Shown here one piece after another: positions 1 through 7,569 of a stretch of DNA of 64,000 nt. Every line of letters begins with the position of its first letter. Within the stretch, counting starts at the first letter, position 1. Origin of the DNA: Ilyomonas sp964249755 (GTDB lineage: Bacteria; Bacteroidota; Bacteroidia; Chitinophagales; Chitinophagaceae). Where the stretch lies: contig CAXUDB010000001.1 of NCBI GenBank assembly GCA_964249755.1, positions 1,992,133-2,056,132 of the forward strand. The letters run 5' to 3'. The notes beneath the pieces were generated by a model. The model was not told the origin of the DNA, searched no databases, and worked only from the letters and a program-made list of their open reading frames with translations. A program made the position numbers and the translations under genes.

Positions 1-838
1 GTTTTTTCCTAAGTTTTGAAATGAACATATCCAGACTGCGGCCTACGATAACACCATCATCTTCCCATATCTCTTTTTGTAGCCGGCTTCGTTCTATAGC
101 CTCGTTGGGAGACGACGCGAAAATGCGTAGTACACGGGTTTCGGTTTTGGTCAGGTCGATGGTCGTTCCATTGGCCAGGAGCTTACGAGCCTCTGCGTTG
201 AATGACATTGACCCCAAAGTGAAGATATCATTATGCTGGCTGTCATCGGTAGGCTGACTGTCGGGTAAAGCTTTCTGCGGCTTAACAGGTTTTAAAAAAA
301 TAAATCCAACCAATGCTAAAAGGGTCAGGCTGCCCAGAAGATATCCATTCTTGGCTGTCACTATTCCTGCCGGTTTAAATGTAATATTAATGCTGTAACA
401 CGCTACCGGCTGCTTTCTTCCTATACAGGCTATAATATCCTCTTTCTCCGTTTTTGATATCGCATATCCATAAGTTACGGTGGCATCGGCACAGTTCAGT
501 ACATTCACAACATAATCGCTCCCGAGCGGGTCTTTGGCTAACAAACGCTGAATTGTATTCACCAGAGTTTCGGGGTTAAAAGTAAAGGCATTCTCAAAAC
601 TGATTTGGTATTCATTTCCGGCGATCTTTTTTACCGGCAATACGCGTGATGTACTATCGCCTGATTGAAGGAGTATTTCATGTCCGATGCGGCGAAGCAA
701 GATTTCCCTCCTGGCACCGTCAAAGTCATTATTGCCGGTTATGCTGAAAGCGGCGCAAACGACAGAGATGAGCGTGAGTAGTAATAATCCGCCCATGTGT
801 TTTCGTTTGATCTGCAACAGAGCCCTTCTAACCAGCAT
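1..838 (-). CDS. Membrane-anchored winged-helix (OmpR-type) regulator, C-terminus cut by window edge
   Basis: The minus-strand reading frame opens with ATG at 836-838 and stays open to the window edge, giving 278 residues. A hydrophobic segment lies at residues 15-32, then a domain of about 130 residues, a second hydrophobic segment at about 165-183 (GSLTLLALVGFIFL), and a C-terminal winged-helix domain from about 205, with the pattern LTKTETRVLRIFAS, ER(S)RLQKEIW and GRSLDMFISKLRK that marks OmpR/PhoB DNA-binding domains. The order suggests a ToxR-like one-component membrane regulator with the DNA-binding domain in the cytoplasm at the C-terminal end. No receiver domain is present. The stop lies outside the window. 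Target genes are unknown; it is transcribed away from the gene at 1021. Confidence 0.8.
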   Translation of the reverse strand, partial: MLVRRALLQIKRKHMGGLLLLTLISVVCAAFSITGNNDFDGARREILLRRIGHEILLQSGDSTSRVLPVKKIAGNEYQISFENAFTFNPETLVNTIQRLLAKDPLGSDYVVNVLNCADATVTYGYAISKTEKEDIIACIGRKQPVACYSINITFKPAGIVTAKNGYLLGSLTLLALVGFIFLKPVKPQKALPDSQPTDDSQHNDIFTLGSMSFNAEARKLLANGTTIDLTKTETRVLRIFASSPNEAIERSRLQKEIWEDDGVIVGRSLDMFISKLRKK

Positions 839-913
839 AATGTCAAGATATTATTTACAAAGTTTACAATAAGTATTTACAATCCGGGTTCCTTCGCCTG
901 AACATCATCAAAG

Positions 914-921
914 TAATTTTG
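914..921 (+). promoter_or_regulatory. Possible -7 promoter element (TAnnTTTG)
   Basis: TAATTTTG matches the Bacteroidota -7 consensus and lies about 100 bp before the ATG at 1021, in the spacer between divergent genes. No clear -33 element was seen, so this is tentative. Confidence 0.35.
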
Positions 922-1020
922 TTGCATCACCTTTTGAAGGGTGCGAAAAATAAAAGCAATGCCTTACGCGGAGCCCATTTATCGGGAGACAGAACTAAGT
1001 TCATTAAAACTACAAACAAT

Positions 1021-1560
1021 ATGAAAAAAGGTATTTATGCGCTGATCTTACTGCTGGTTGTGGTAAGCGGACTTGTATTTGCGAATCGCGAAAACAAAAA
1101 TGAAACTTCTAAACAATCACCCCCGAAGGCACTCTCTGCCGATGAAATGGAAGCCTTGAAAATATGGGAGCTTACCCCGGAGGGGATACGTTACAAACAA
1201 TGGGAGGCGTCTCCCGCAGGTAAAAAAGTGTATGCCGCTGAAGCTAAGATAAGGCAGCACATTAAAGATTCTACCGATATGCAGGCTGTTGTAACCTCTC
1301 TTTCTCTTCCGCCAGGCTCACGATTGGGTTTCGGAGTGATGATAAAGATCAATGACGACGATTATATTCTAAGTTTTGGGACGGAAGAGTCTAATGAATT
1401 TCAGCCATTGCATAGCCTGAACGTTAACGACAAAATAATTATAAGAAGTCATTTTGTATCGCATGCGCCCAAGTATTCATATCCAATTGTATCGGGCGAC
1501 TATATAGAACGAGATCGTAAATTAATTTATAAACGTGCCCCTCGTAAAGGCGGTTGCTGA
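1021..1560 (+). CDS. Hypothetical secreted or membrane-anchored protein, 179 aa
   Basis: The start is set at ATG 1021 because it begins a typical signal sequence (MKKGIYALILLLVVVSGLVF); the reading frame is open further upstream, but that part has no protein-like features. After the signal the chain is charged and soluble, with a helical stretch (residues 40-85, rich in E, K and A) and a beta-like C-terminal half ending in a basic tail (KRAPRKGGC). No lipobox or known domain was recognised. It is divergent from the regulator on its left. Function is unknown. Confidence 0.6.
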   Translation: MKKGIYALILLLVVVSGLVFANRENKNETSKQSPPKALSADEMEALKIWELTPEGIRYKQWEASPAGKKVYAAEAKIRQHIKDSTDMQAVVTSLSLPPGSRLGFGVMIKINDDDYILSFGTEESNEFQPLHSLNVNDKIIIRSHFVSHAPKYSYPIVSGDYIERDRKLIYKRAPRKGGC

Positions 1561-1963
1561 GTAAAGTTATGATGGAAAGACCTTTGCGGAATGTAAAGGT
1601 AAGAGAGCAAGAAATAACTTTTTCAGCCGACACTTGTAAGATGGAAGTATGCTTCAGGCAATACATTTTCCTGCATCGGCATGCGGCCGACATTTTTACC
1701 CGGTAGACTTTTTATTTTAGATTTTAAAAGTAAAAAATAATAAACAGATTAACAATCAGTTGCTGCTGACAATAGAGAAATAGCGGCATATAACATTGTA
1801 TTTATTAAATTGTGGCAGGACGTTAAGCATTCGGCTTTACATCGCTATTTTGCTTTTGTGGTTAATTGAAACCGACGTTTTTCAATTGCCACAACTTCAT
1901 AAATACTTTAACATTAGCAGTAGTAATGTTGAGACACCCTACGAAATGTAAACATGATTGTTT
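1561..1963. other. Gene-free spacer with cassette-like repeat
   Basis: No coding signal was found in these about 400 bases, which are AT-rich. The stretch at 1895-1918, CTTCATAAATACTTTAACAT, recurs almost unchanged at 4024-4048 in front of the SUKH gene, so it is a short repeat shared by two gene boundaries in the row of small plus-strand genes. Confidence 0.6.
1895..1920 (+). repeat. Short intergenic repeat, copy a
   Basis: CTTCATAAATACTTTAACAT followed by TAGC is shared with 4024-4048 with two mismatches. It lies directly upstream of the SDR gene. The form ...AACRTTAGC is reminiscent of a recombination-site core, but no full attC fold was established. Confidence 0.55.
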
Positions 1964-2884
1964 ATGACATTAATCAAAACAAATTTTGGATTTCACTCGA
2001 CAGCGGATGAGGTGATCAGCGGAACAGACCTGAGGGGCAAACGGGCTATTGTAACTGGTGGCGCTTCGGGAATTGGAATAGAAACGGTGAAGACTTTGGC
2101 AAAGGCAGGTGCAGAGGTAACTATTGCTGCCAGAAACGTGGAAGCCGGAAAAAAGGTTGCGGATGAACTTATTGAAACCACCGGAAACAACAGGGTACAC
2201 GTGGCTCCGCTTGACTTAGATAACCTGAGCTCCATCAATCATTTTGTTGACAACTGGAAAGGCGCACTGGACATTTTGATCAACAATGCCGGTGTGATGG
2301 CAATTCCCCAGTTTCAAAAAACACCAGAGGGTATTGAAATGCAGTTTATGACCAACCATCTCGGGCATTTTGCATTATCTATGGGGCTGCACCAGGCTTT
2401 GAAAAGTGCAGGTTCTGCCCGAATTGTAGTGGTGGCTTCAAACGGACACCTGTTTTCGCCTATTGTCTTTGATGACATCAACTTTTTGTTCAGACCTTAT
2501 GACCCCTTGCTTTCTTATGGACAGGCAAAGACGGCTTGCATTTTATTTACAGTGGGTGCAAACCAACGATGGCGGAAAGACGGAATTACAGTAAATGCGC
2601 TGAACCCGGGAGCCATCCTGACAAACCTTCAAAAACACGTTGGCGGAAAACTTCGTTCTGCACCAGAACTTCATAAAACGCCACAACAAGGAGCGGCAAC
2701 CTCTATTTTATTAGCAACGTCACCCTTGCTGAACAATATTGGAGGACGCTATTTTGAGAACTGCAAAGAAGCGGAAACGGTTACAAAACGACCTGATAAT
2801 TACGAGGGCGTTGCCATGTATGCCCTTGACAAAAACAATGCTGACCGGCTATGGGACAGATCAATGAAAATGATTGATAAATGA
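1964..2884 (+). CDS. Short-chain dehydrogenase/reductase (SDR), 306 aa
   Basis: This is an NAD(P)-dependent Rossmann-fold oxidoreductase. The cofactor motif TGGASGIG is at residues 31-38, NNAG at 107-110, and the catalytic Tyr-Lys pair in YGQAK at 185-189, with Ser around 159 (VVVASNGH). The length of 306 residues and the insert before the YxxxK motif fit the retinol-dehydrogenase-like/WW-oxidoreductase-like group of extended classical SDRs. The ATG at 1964 is preferred to the TTG two codons upstream. Substrate cannot be inferred. It is the first of five unrelated single genes on this strand with long spacers between them, so no operon partner suggests a pathway. Confidence 0.9.
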   Translation: MTLIKTNFGFHSTADEVISGTDLRGKRAIVTGGASGIGIETVKTLAKAGAEVTIAARNVEAGKKVADELIETTGNNRVHVAPLDLDNLSSINHFVDNWKGALDILINNAGVMAIPQFQKTPEGIEMQFMTNHLGHFALSMGLHQALKSAGSARIVVVASNGHLFSPIVFDDINFLFRPYDPLLSYGQAKTACILFTVGANQRWRKDGITVNALNPGAILTNLQKHVGGKLRSAPELHKTPQQGAATSILLATSPLLNNIGGRYFENCKEAETVTKRPDNYEGVAMYALDKNNADRLWDRSMKMIDK

Positions 2885-3076
2885 CAGCCATGGCGGCAAA
2901 TATTATATTATTGCAGTTAGCATTGATATTGGCAAAAACGGGGTAGACGTTTAAGTCTCTACACTTGCAATCCTATATAGCATTGGTGCAAAACCAAGCT
3001 GATTTTTTTCAAATGTTTTACTATTGCCAATACCTAAGCCGTAAGCTGAAATATAATTCCAAAAACGACCTATAAT

Positions 3077-3649
3077 ATGAACGAAAATTTTGACAATCTT
3101 TATTGGTTAATTTATATCGTCTGGGTTTTTATCCAGATTTGGATTGGCAGAAAGGATAAGCTGTTAAGCAAAAATGTGGAAGCCACCGGAAGCAAATCAA
3201 CCTATGTAATTATCGTGGGTATACTGGCAGGTATATTTATCGCCTTTGAGGTTTCTTATTTTTCCACTTTACCCATCAGCAATAATCCTTTGGTTCGATG
3301 GATAGGTGTTGCTGTTGCGGCAGCAGGACTGATTCTTCATGTGACGGCTATTTACACACTTGGAAAGTATTTTAAAACCGTCATCATTATCCAGGAGAAA
3401 CACGAACTCATCTCTAAGGGGCTTTATAAATATTTCCGGCATCCTTCTTATTTCGCCGGTATGATCATTCTTCTGGGGATGGGTTTGCTGCTGAACAATT
3501 GGTATGCACTTTTGATCATATTGATTATTCCTTTTCTAACCTTTATTTACAGAATCAGAACGGAAGAAAAAGTATTGATACAAAAGTTTGGACAGGAGTA
3601 TCTGAATTATAAAAAGAAAACGTGGGCAATACTCCCCTTTATCTGGTAG
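3077..3649 (+). CDS. Isoprenylcysteine carboxyl methyltransferase (ICMT)-family membrane protein, 190 aa
   Basis: The protein has four or five hydrophobic segments, at about residues 5-22, 43-65, 73-93, 126-158. The conserved C-terminal part HELISKGLYKYFRHPSYF followed by a hydrophobic stretch and EEKVLIQKFGQEYLNYKKK matches the ICMT/PEMT family, where the RHPxY motif and the E-E pair bind S-adenosylmethionine. Bacterial members are SAM-dependent methyltransferases of mostly unknown substrates. It stands alone, with about 190 bp before it and about 420 bp after it. The ATG at 3077 follows a short AT-rich leader. Confidence 0.85.
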   Translation: MNENFDNLYWLIYIVWVFIQIWIGRKDKLLSKNVEATGSKSTYVIIVGILAGIFIAFEVSYFSTLPISNNPLVRWIGVAVAAAGLILHVTAIYTLGKYFKTVIIIQEKHELISKGLYKYFRHPSYFAGMIILLGMGLLLNNWYALLIILIIPFLTFIYRIRTEEKVLIQKFGQEYLNYKKKTWAILPFIW

Positions 3650-4068
3650 TTATCGCAGCTTGCTACCCAACCCAACACCTATGGTGGAGCACACCAATAG
3701 CAGCGTTTTATGAAAAGAGAATACGAACCCATGGCTGTACAAGTACATCACAGGAAAGAAGCCATTGTGAACCAGAAAAAAATCTTACTTTTTTAAGCTG
3801 TCGGCTTCTGTTTTTATTACTGCAACTTTAGGGCGGTTACAAAGGGATTGGCTTCGCCAATATCTGTCTCTATTGTGCGAATGAGAAGTAAGCCGTAATG
3901 ATAAGTGGAAAAGATTGAGCTGGTTTTTTTTTGTTTTGTTATGGCTTCAGACTGATGGCAGAAGTTACATACATTCGAGAGTTATAAGAAAAAACGAGAT
4001 TTCGAAACTTTATAATACTATAGCTTCATAAACACTTTAACGTTAGCCGCTATTGCACGGCACAAAGC
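3650..4068. other. Gene-free spacer
   Basis: No convincing reading frame was found. Short open stretches have no protein-like pattern. The right end (4024-4048) holds the second copy of the short intergenic repeat described at 1895. Confidence 0.55.
4024..4050 (+). repeat. Short intergenic repeat, copy b
   Basis: CTTCATAAACACTTTAACGT followed by TAGCC matches 1895-1920. It lies just upstream of the SUKH reading frame and contains the palindromic core AACGTT. Confidence 0.55.
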
Positions 4069-4506
4069 ATCACAAAGATTATAGAAAGGATTCGTCGGGA
4101 TAAAACTGATCTTGGAATCACACTTTATGATGGTGCATCACCAATTGAGATTACTGAATTCGAAGAAGTAAAACACGTCAAGCTTCCCAATGATTTTAAA
4201 GAACTATATCAATTTTGTAATGGTTTCGAATCTGCTGAAGATTTGTTTCGAATCATTCCTTTAAATGAAATTATTGAAAATGGAAGAGATGAATATTTAA
4301 TTGGACAAAATGACTTTCATTTTGCAGAATACCTGATTTACTGTGACGTGTGGAGTGTTAACATCAATAACCAAGACAGCCAGGATTACACTGTTTACAG
4401 AAAGGCTGGTAGTATGAGTGTGTTGACAAATTCTCTTGCGGATTTTCTAAACACATTTTTGAATACAAGCGTGTACGAGCTTTATCAAATGGAAGGAAAG
4501 AAGTGA
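4069..4506 (+). CDS. SUKH (SMI1/KNR4) family protein, start codon unclear, possibly 5'-damaged
   Basis: The frame is open from the stop at 4021-4023 to the stop at 4504-4506. The part from about 4069 reads as ITKIIERIRRDKTDLGITLY, then VKLPNDFKELYQFCNGFE, which is the characteristic SUKH start (leucine-proline, LY-FCNG), followed by an acidic beta-rich body. SUKH proteins are commonly immunity proteins against contact-dependent or polymorphic toxins. No in-frame ATG, GTG or TTG precedes this conserved part; the only one (TTG, 4243) would remove half of the domain. Either a rare ATC/ATT start is used or the 5' end was lost when the gene was inserted. No toxin gene lies next to it. Confidence 0.65.
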   Translation: MTKIIERIRRDKTDLGITLYDGASPIEITEFEEVKHVKLPNDFKELYQFCNGFESAEDLFRIIPLNEIIENGRDEYLIGQNDFHFAEYLIYCDVWSVNINNQDSQDYTVYRKAGSMSVLTNSLADFLNTFLNTSVYELYQMEGKK

Positions 4507-4734
4507 GAGACAATTACGCAAAACAGAAGCTGACAAATACTTGCTGCAAAGCGGCTGATGGAAGCCATTCTGCAATAGTAATTTTATAAACAAAATATCT
4601 TTAACAGGCTAATACTTTTTTATGTGTGCTACAGACAGCAAGCAGTAAACTGCTAACGGTCATCGTAATGTGCCTCAATGATCTGAAAATACCAAAATTC
4701 GTACTACAATCATTTATAGAAAACTATTTAGCAC

Positions 4735-5478
4735 ATGGAATTCAGTCCAACTAACAATGTAGTTAAACTCTGTCTTCAGGGGATGGAACTGGAAGAGAAA
4801 AGCAAACCCGAAGAAGCAAGTAACTTATTTCTTCAAGCCTGGAACGAAGCGACAAACGACTTTGAAAAGTTTACGGCTGCTCATTATGTGGCCCGACATC
4901 AAACAAATGTTCGCAACAGATTAGAATGGCTTGAAATTGCTCTACAGTTTGCATTACAAGTAAATAACAACACGGTTAAGAGCGCTTTTCCTTCACTATA
5001 TGTAAACATTGCTAACTGCTATGAGGATTTAGGAGATGCTGACAACGCAAAAAAGAATTCTGAATTAGCTGTTTCGTTCAAGTATAATCTGTTTGACAAC
5101 GGCCCTTTTTATCACGGGACAAGAATAGACTTGCAGGTTGGCGATTTGCTGACTGCAGGATTCAAATCTAATTATCACCCCGAAGTCGTAATGAATCATA
5201 TCTATTTCACCGCCCTGATGAATGGGGCGGGGCTTGCTGCAGCATTAGCCAAAGGTGAGGGACGTGAACGTGTGTATATTGTTGAGCCTACCGGAAGCTT
5301 TGAAAATGATCCGAACGTTACGGACAAAAAATTTCCCGGCAATCCAACACGTTCTTATCGAAGCCAGGCACCTTTGAAAATTGTTGGCGAGGTTACAGAT
5401 TGGGTGAGATTAGCACCAGAGGAATTACAGAAATGGCGGGAAAGATTGGCGAATAACAAAGGCGTAATTATCAATTAA
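4735..5478 (+). CDS. arr: Rifampin ADP-ribosyltransferase (Arr) with N-terminal TPR-like extension, 247 aa
   Basis: Residues about 120-247 are an Arr domain: FYHGTRIDLQVGDLL with the NAD-binding His, then IYFTALMNGAGLAAALAKGE, a central YIVEPTG, NPTRSYRS and the late Asp in GEVTDW. Arr enzymes inactivate rifamycins by ADP-ribosylating the ansa-chain hydroxyl. The first about 115 residues are helical and repeat-like (EEKSKPEEASNLFLQAW, YVNIANCYEDLGDADNAKKN), as in TPR domains; the classical cassette-borne Arr is only about 140-150 residues. It is in a row of unrelated plus-strand single genes, a setting in which arr is well known on integrons, but no integrase is visible. Resistance is predicted, not shown. 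Confidence 0.88.
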   Translation: MEFSPTNNVVKLCLQGMELEEKSKPEEASNLFLQAWNEATNDFEKFTAAHYVARHQTNVRNRLEWLEIALQFALQVNNNTVKSAFPSLYVNIANCYEDLGDADNAKKNSELAVSFKYNLFDNGPFYHGTRIDLQVGDLLTAGFKSNYHPEVVMNHIYFTALMNGAGLAAALAKGEGRERVYIVEPTGSFENDPNVTDKKFPGNPTRSYRSQAPLKIVGEVTDWVRLAPEELQKWRERLANNKGVIIN

Positions 5479-5525
5479 TTTTCGCCCTTCTTGGTAAACA
5501 CCAATTCTGCTTAACATTTATCAAT

Positions 5526-6029
5526 ATGAATCTCTCAAACATTTTTCTACTTATTGCGATGATATGTGTTGGACTTATGTCGGGGCTTTTCTTCGCCTAT
5601 TCCTGTTCTGTTATGCCAGGTCTAAGCCGGCTTGACGACCATCAATACCTTTCGGCAATGCAATCCATCAACCGGGCTATCCAGAATCCTGTATTTTTTA
5701 TTGTTTTCTTTGGCGCTTTACTTATGCTGCCGGTTGCCACTTTCCTTGCCTATCAGCAACCTGTCTCAGCCTCATTCCGGCTTTTGCTGGCGGCAACTTT
5801 AATTTATTTTATCGGCGCATTTCTGGTTACGGCAATCGGCAACATTCCACTAAATAACGCACTTGATAAATTTGATTTGACTGTAGCCACTAAAGCAGCG
5901 CTTAGTCATCAGCGGCAACTGTTTGAAACAAAGTGGGCTAACCTTAATTTAGTAAGAACCGTTTCTTCTCTTTTATCATTTATTTGTTCGTTGCTTGCTT
6001 TCTTAAACAGCGTTGGAAAAAGTAGTTAG
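5526..6029 (+). CDS. DUF1772 (anthrone oxygenase-like) membrane protein, 167 aa
   Basis: Four hydrophobic segments are visible, at about residues 5-27, 55-75, 84-106 and 145-162. The pattern FFAYSCSVMPGLSRLDD near the N-terminus, IGNIPLNNAL in the middle and WANLNLVRTVSSLLSF near the end are typical of DUF1772, a family that includes fungal anthrone oxygenases and many uncharacterised bacterial proteins. It follows the arr gene by 47 bp, but nothing links the two functionally. Function in bacteria is unknown. Confidence 0.8.
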   Translation: MNLSNIFLLIAMICVGLMSGLFFAYSCSVMPGLSRLDDHQYLSAMQSINRAIQNPVFFIVFFGALLMLPVATFLAYQQPVSASFRLLLAATLIYFIGAFLVTAIGNIPLNNALDKFDLTVATKAALSHQRQLFETKWANLNLVRTVSSLLSFICSLLAFLNSVGKSS

Positions 6030-6184
6030 ACTTTACCGCTTCCCATAACTTCATACAAGCGTTTCTATTTGTCTTCTTACAAACCGATAAGAAGCCAGGA
6101 ATGAAGCCTAATGAATCGCTGTTATTATTGCCGCAATTCTCCTTCCATCCACATTCTTCTATCTTCGCGGCAAACGATAGCATT

Positions 6185-7540
6185 ATGTGGCTCAACAATA
6201 TCCTCGAAACCATTGGCAATACGCCGCTCATCAAGCTGAATAATATTACCAAAGACCTGCCCTGCACCGTGCTGGCAAAGGTGGAATACTTCAACCCCGG
6301 CAACTCCGTAAAAGACCGCATGGCGCTAAAGATGGTAGAAGTGGCAGAACGCGAAGGCAAACTGAAACCCGGCGGCACCATTATAGAAGGCACAAGCGGC
6401 AACACGGGCATGGGGCTGGCGCTGGCTGCCATCATCAAAGGCTATAAATGCATCTTCACCACAACCGATAAGCAAAGCAAAGAGAAAGTGGACATACTGA
6501 AAGCCGTGGGTGCCGAAGTGATTGTTTGCCCCACCAATGTAGAGCCGGAAGACCCGAAGAGTTACTACTCTGTATCGAAGCGGCTGGCAACCGAGATACC
6601 TAATTCGTTCTACGTAAACCAATATGATAACCTTGCTAACCGGCAGGCGCATTATGAGGAAACCGGGCCGGAAATATGGGAAGCTACCGAAGGTAGAATC
6701 ACGCATCTGGTAGTTGCCACCGGCACAGGTGGAACCATTGCCGGTGCGGGCAGATATTTAAAAGAAAAAAATCCGGCTATCCAGATGTGGGCGATAGACA
6801 GTTATGGCTCCCTGCTCACCAAATATTTTGAAACGGGTGAGATAGACATGAAGGAAGTGCACCCTTATATCACGGAAGGCATTGGCGAAGACTTTGTGCC
6901 GCAGAACTACGATATGAGCGTGATAGACAAGTTTGTGCAGGTGACGGATAAAGACGGTGCAGTGATGGCGCGGCGCATTGCTAAAGAAGAAGGCATCTTT
7001 GTGGGGTATAGCTCGGGCAGTGCATTGCAGGGCTTGTTTCAGTTAAAGAAGAACCTGAAAAAAGAAGATGTTGTCGTGGTTATTTTTTGCGATCATGGCA
7101 GCCGTTATGTTGGCAAAGTATATAACGACCAGTGGATGCTGGAGCGCGGGTTTCTGGATGTAAAAACCTGCCGGGATATTATCAATGGCCGTGGCGCCAA
7201 GCGATTGATTACGGTAGAAGGAATCCATACTGTAGCGGAAGCAGTGGAGCTGATGAAGAAATACGACATTGAACATCTGCCCGTAATGAAAAGCGGCGAG
7301 CCGGTGGGTTCTATCAGTGAAAACGGTTTATTCAAGCAAGTCTTCAGCAACCCAAACATTCGCAACGAAACCGTTGAAAGCGTGATGGAGAAAGTGTTTC
7401 CAATCGTATCGGTAGATGCACAGGTAGAAAAGATCAGCAACCTCATCACCAAAGAAAATGGTGCGGTGCTGGCGAAAGACGACCAGGGCGATTACCACAT
7501 CATCACGAAGTATGATGTGCTGCAGAGTTTGGCGAAATAG
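6185..7540 (+). CDS. Cystathionine beta-synthase, PLP enzyme with C-terminal CBS pair, 451 aa
   Basis: The PLP fold-type II domain spans residues 1-320. The Schiff-base lysine is K43 in NSVKDRMA, the phosphate loop is GTSGNTG at 69-75, and a second glycine loop GTGGTIAGAG follows at about 175. Two CBS motifs occupy about 325-450, beginning with DIINGRGAKRLITVEGI and ending with TKYDVLQSL. This architecture is that of cystathionine beta-synthase, which joins serine and homocysteine, although some bacterial homologues act on O-acetylserine or in reverse transsulfuration. The ATG at 6185 is chosen because the family starts near residue 1 here; an upstream in-frame ATG at 6101 would add 28 residues without homology. 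The flanking genes are unrelated. Confidence 0.9.
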   Translation: MWLNNILETIGNTPLIKLNNITKDLPCTVLAKVEYFNPGNSVKDRMALKMVEVAEREGKLKPGGTIIEGTSGNTGMGLALAAIIKGYKCIFTTTDKQSKEKVDILKAVGAEVIVCPTNVEPEDPKSYYSVSKRLATEIPNSFYVNQYDNLANRQAHYEETGPEIWEATEGRITHLVVATGTGGTIAGAGRYLKEKNPAIQMWAIDSYGSLLTKYFETGEIDMKEVHPYITEGIGEDFVPQNYDMSVIDKFVQVTDKDGAVMARRIAKEEGIFVGYSSGSALQGLFQLKKNLKKEDVVVVIFCDHGSRYVGKVYNDQWMLERGFLDVKTCRDIINGRGAKRLITVEGIHTVAEAVELMKKYDIEHLPVMKSGEPVGSISENGLFKQVFSNPNIRNETVESVMEKVFPIVSVDAQVEKISNLITKENGAVLAKDDQGDYHIITKYDVLQSLAK

Positions 7541-7569
7541 GCGATCAGTTGCGGATGGTTGATGTGTTT

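Noticed and set aside
3622..3831. Small plus-strand open frame after the ICMT-like gene
   Set aside because: It overlaps the end of that gene and its product has no protein-like pattern.
1700..6100. Definite integron
   Set aside because: Only one short repeat pair and partial core-like motifs were seen, with no integrase and no verified attC fold, so only a cassette-like layout is reported.
6101..6184. Upstream start for the cystathionine beta-synthase
   Set aside because: The extra 28 residues have no family similarity, and the family starts at MWLNN-like sequence.
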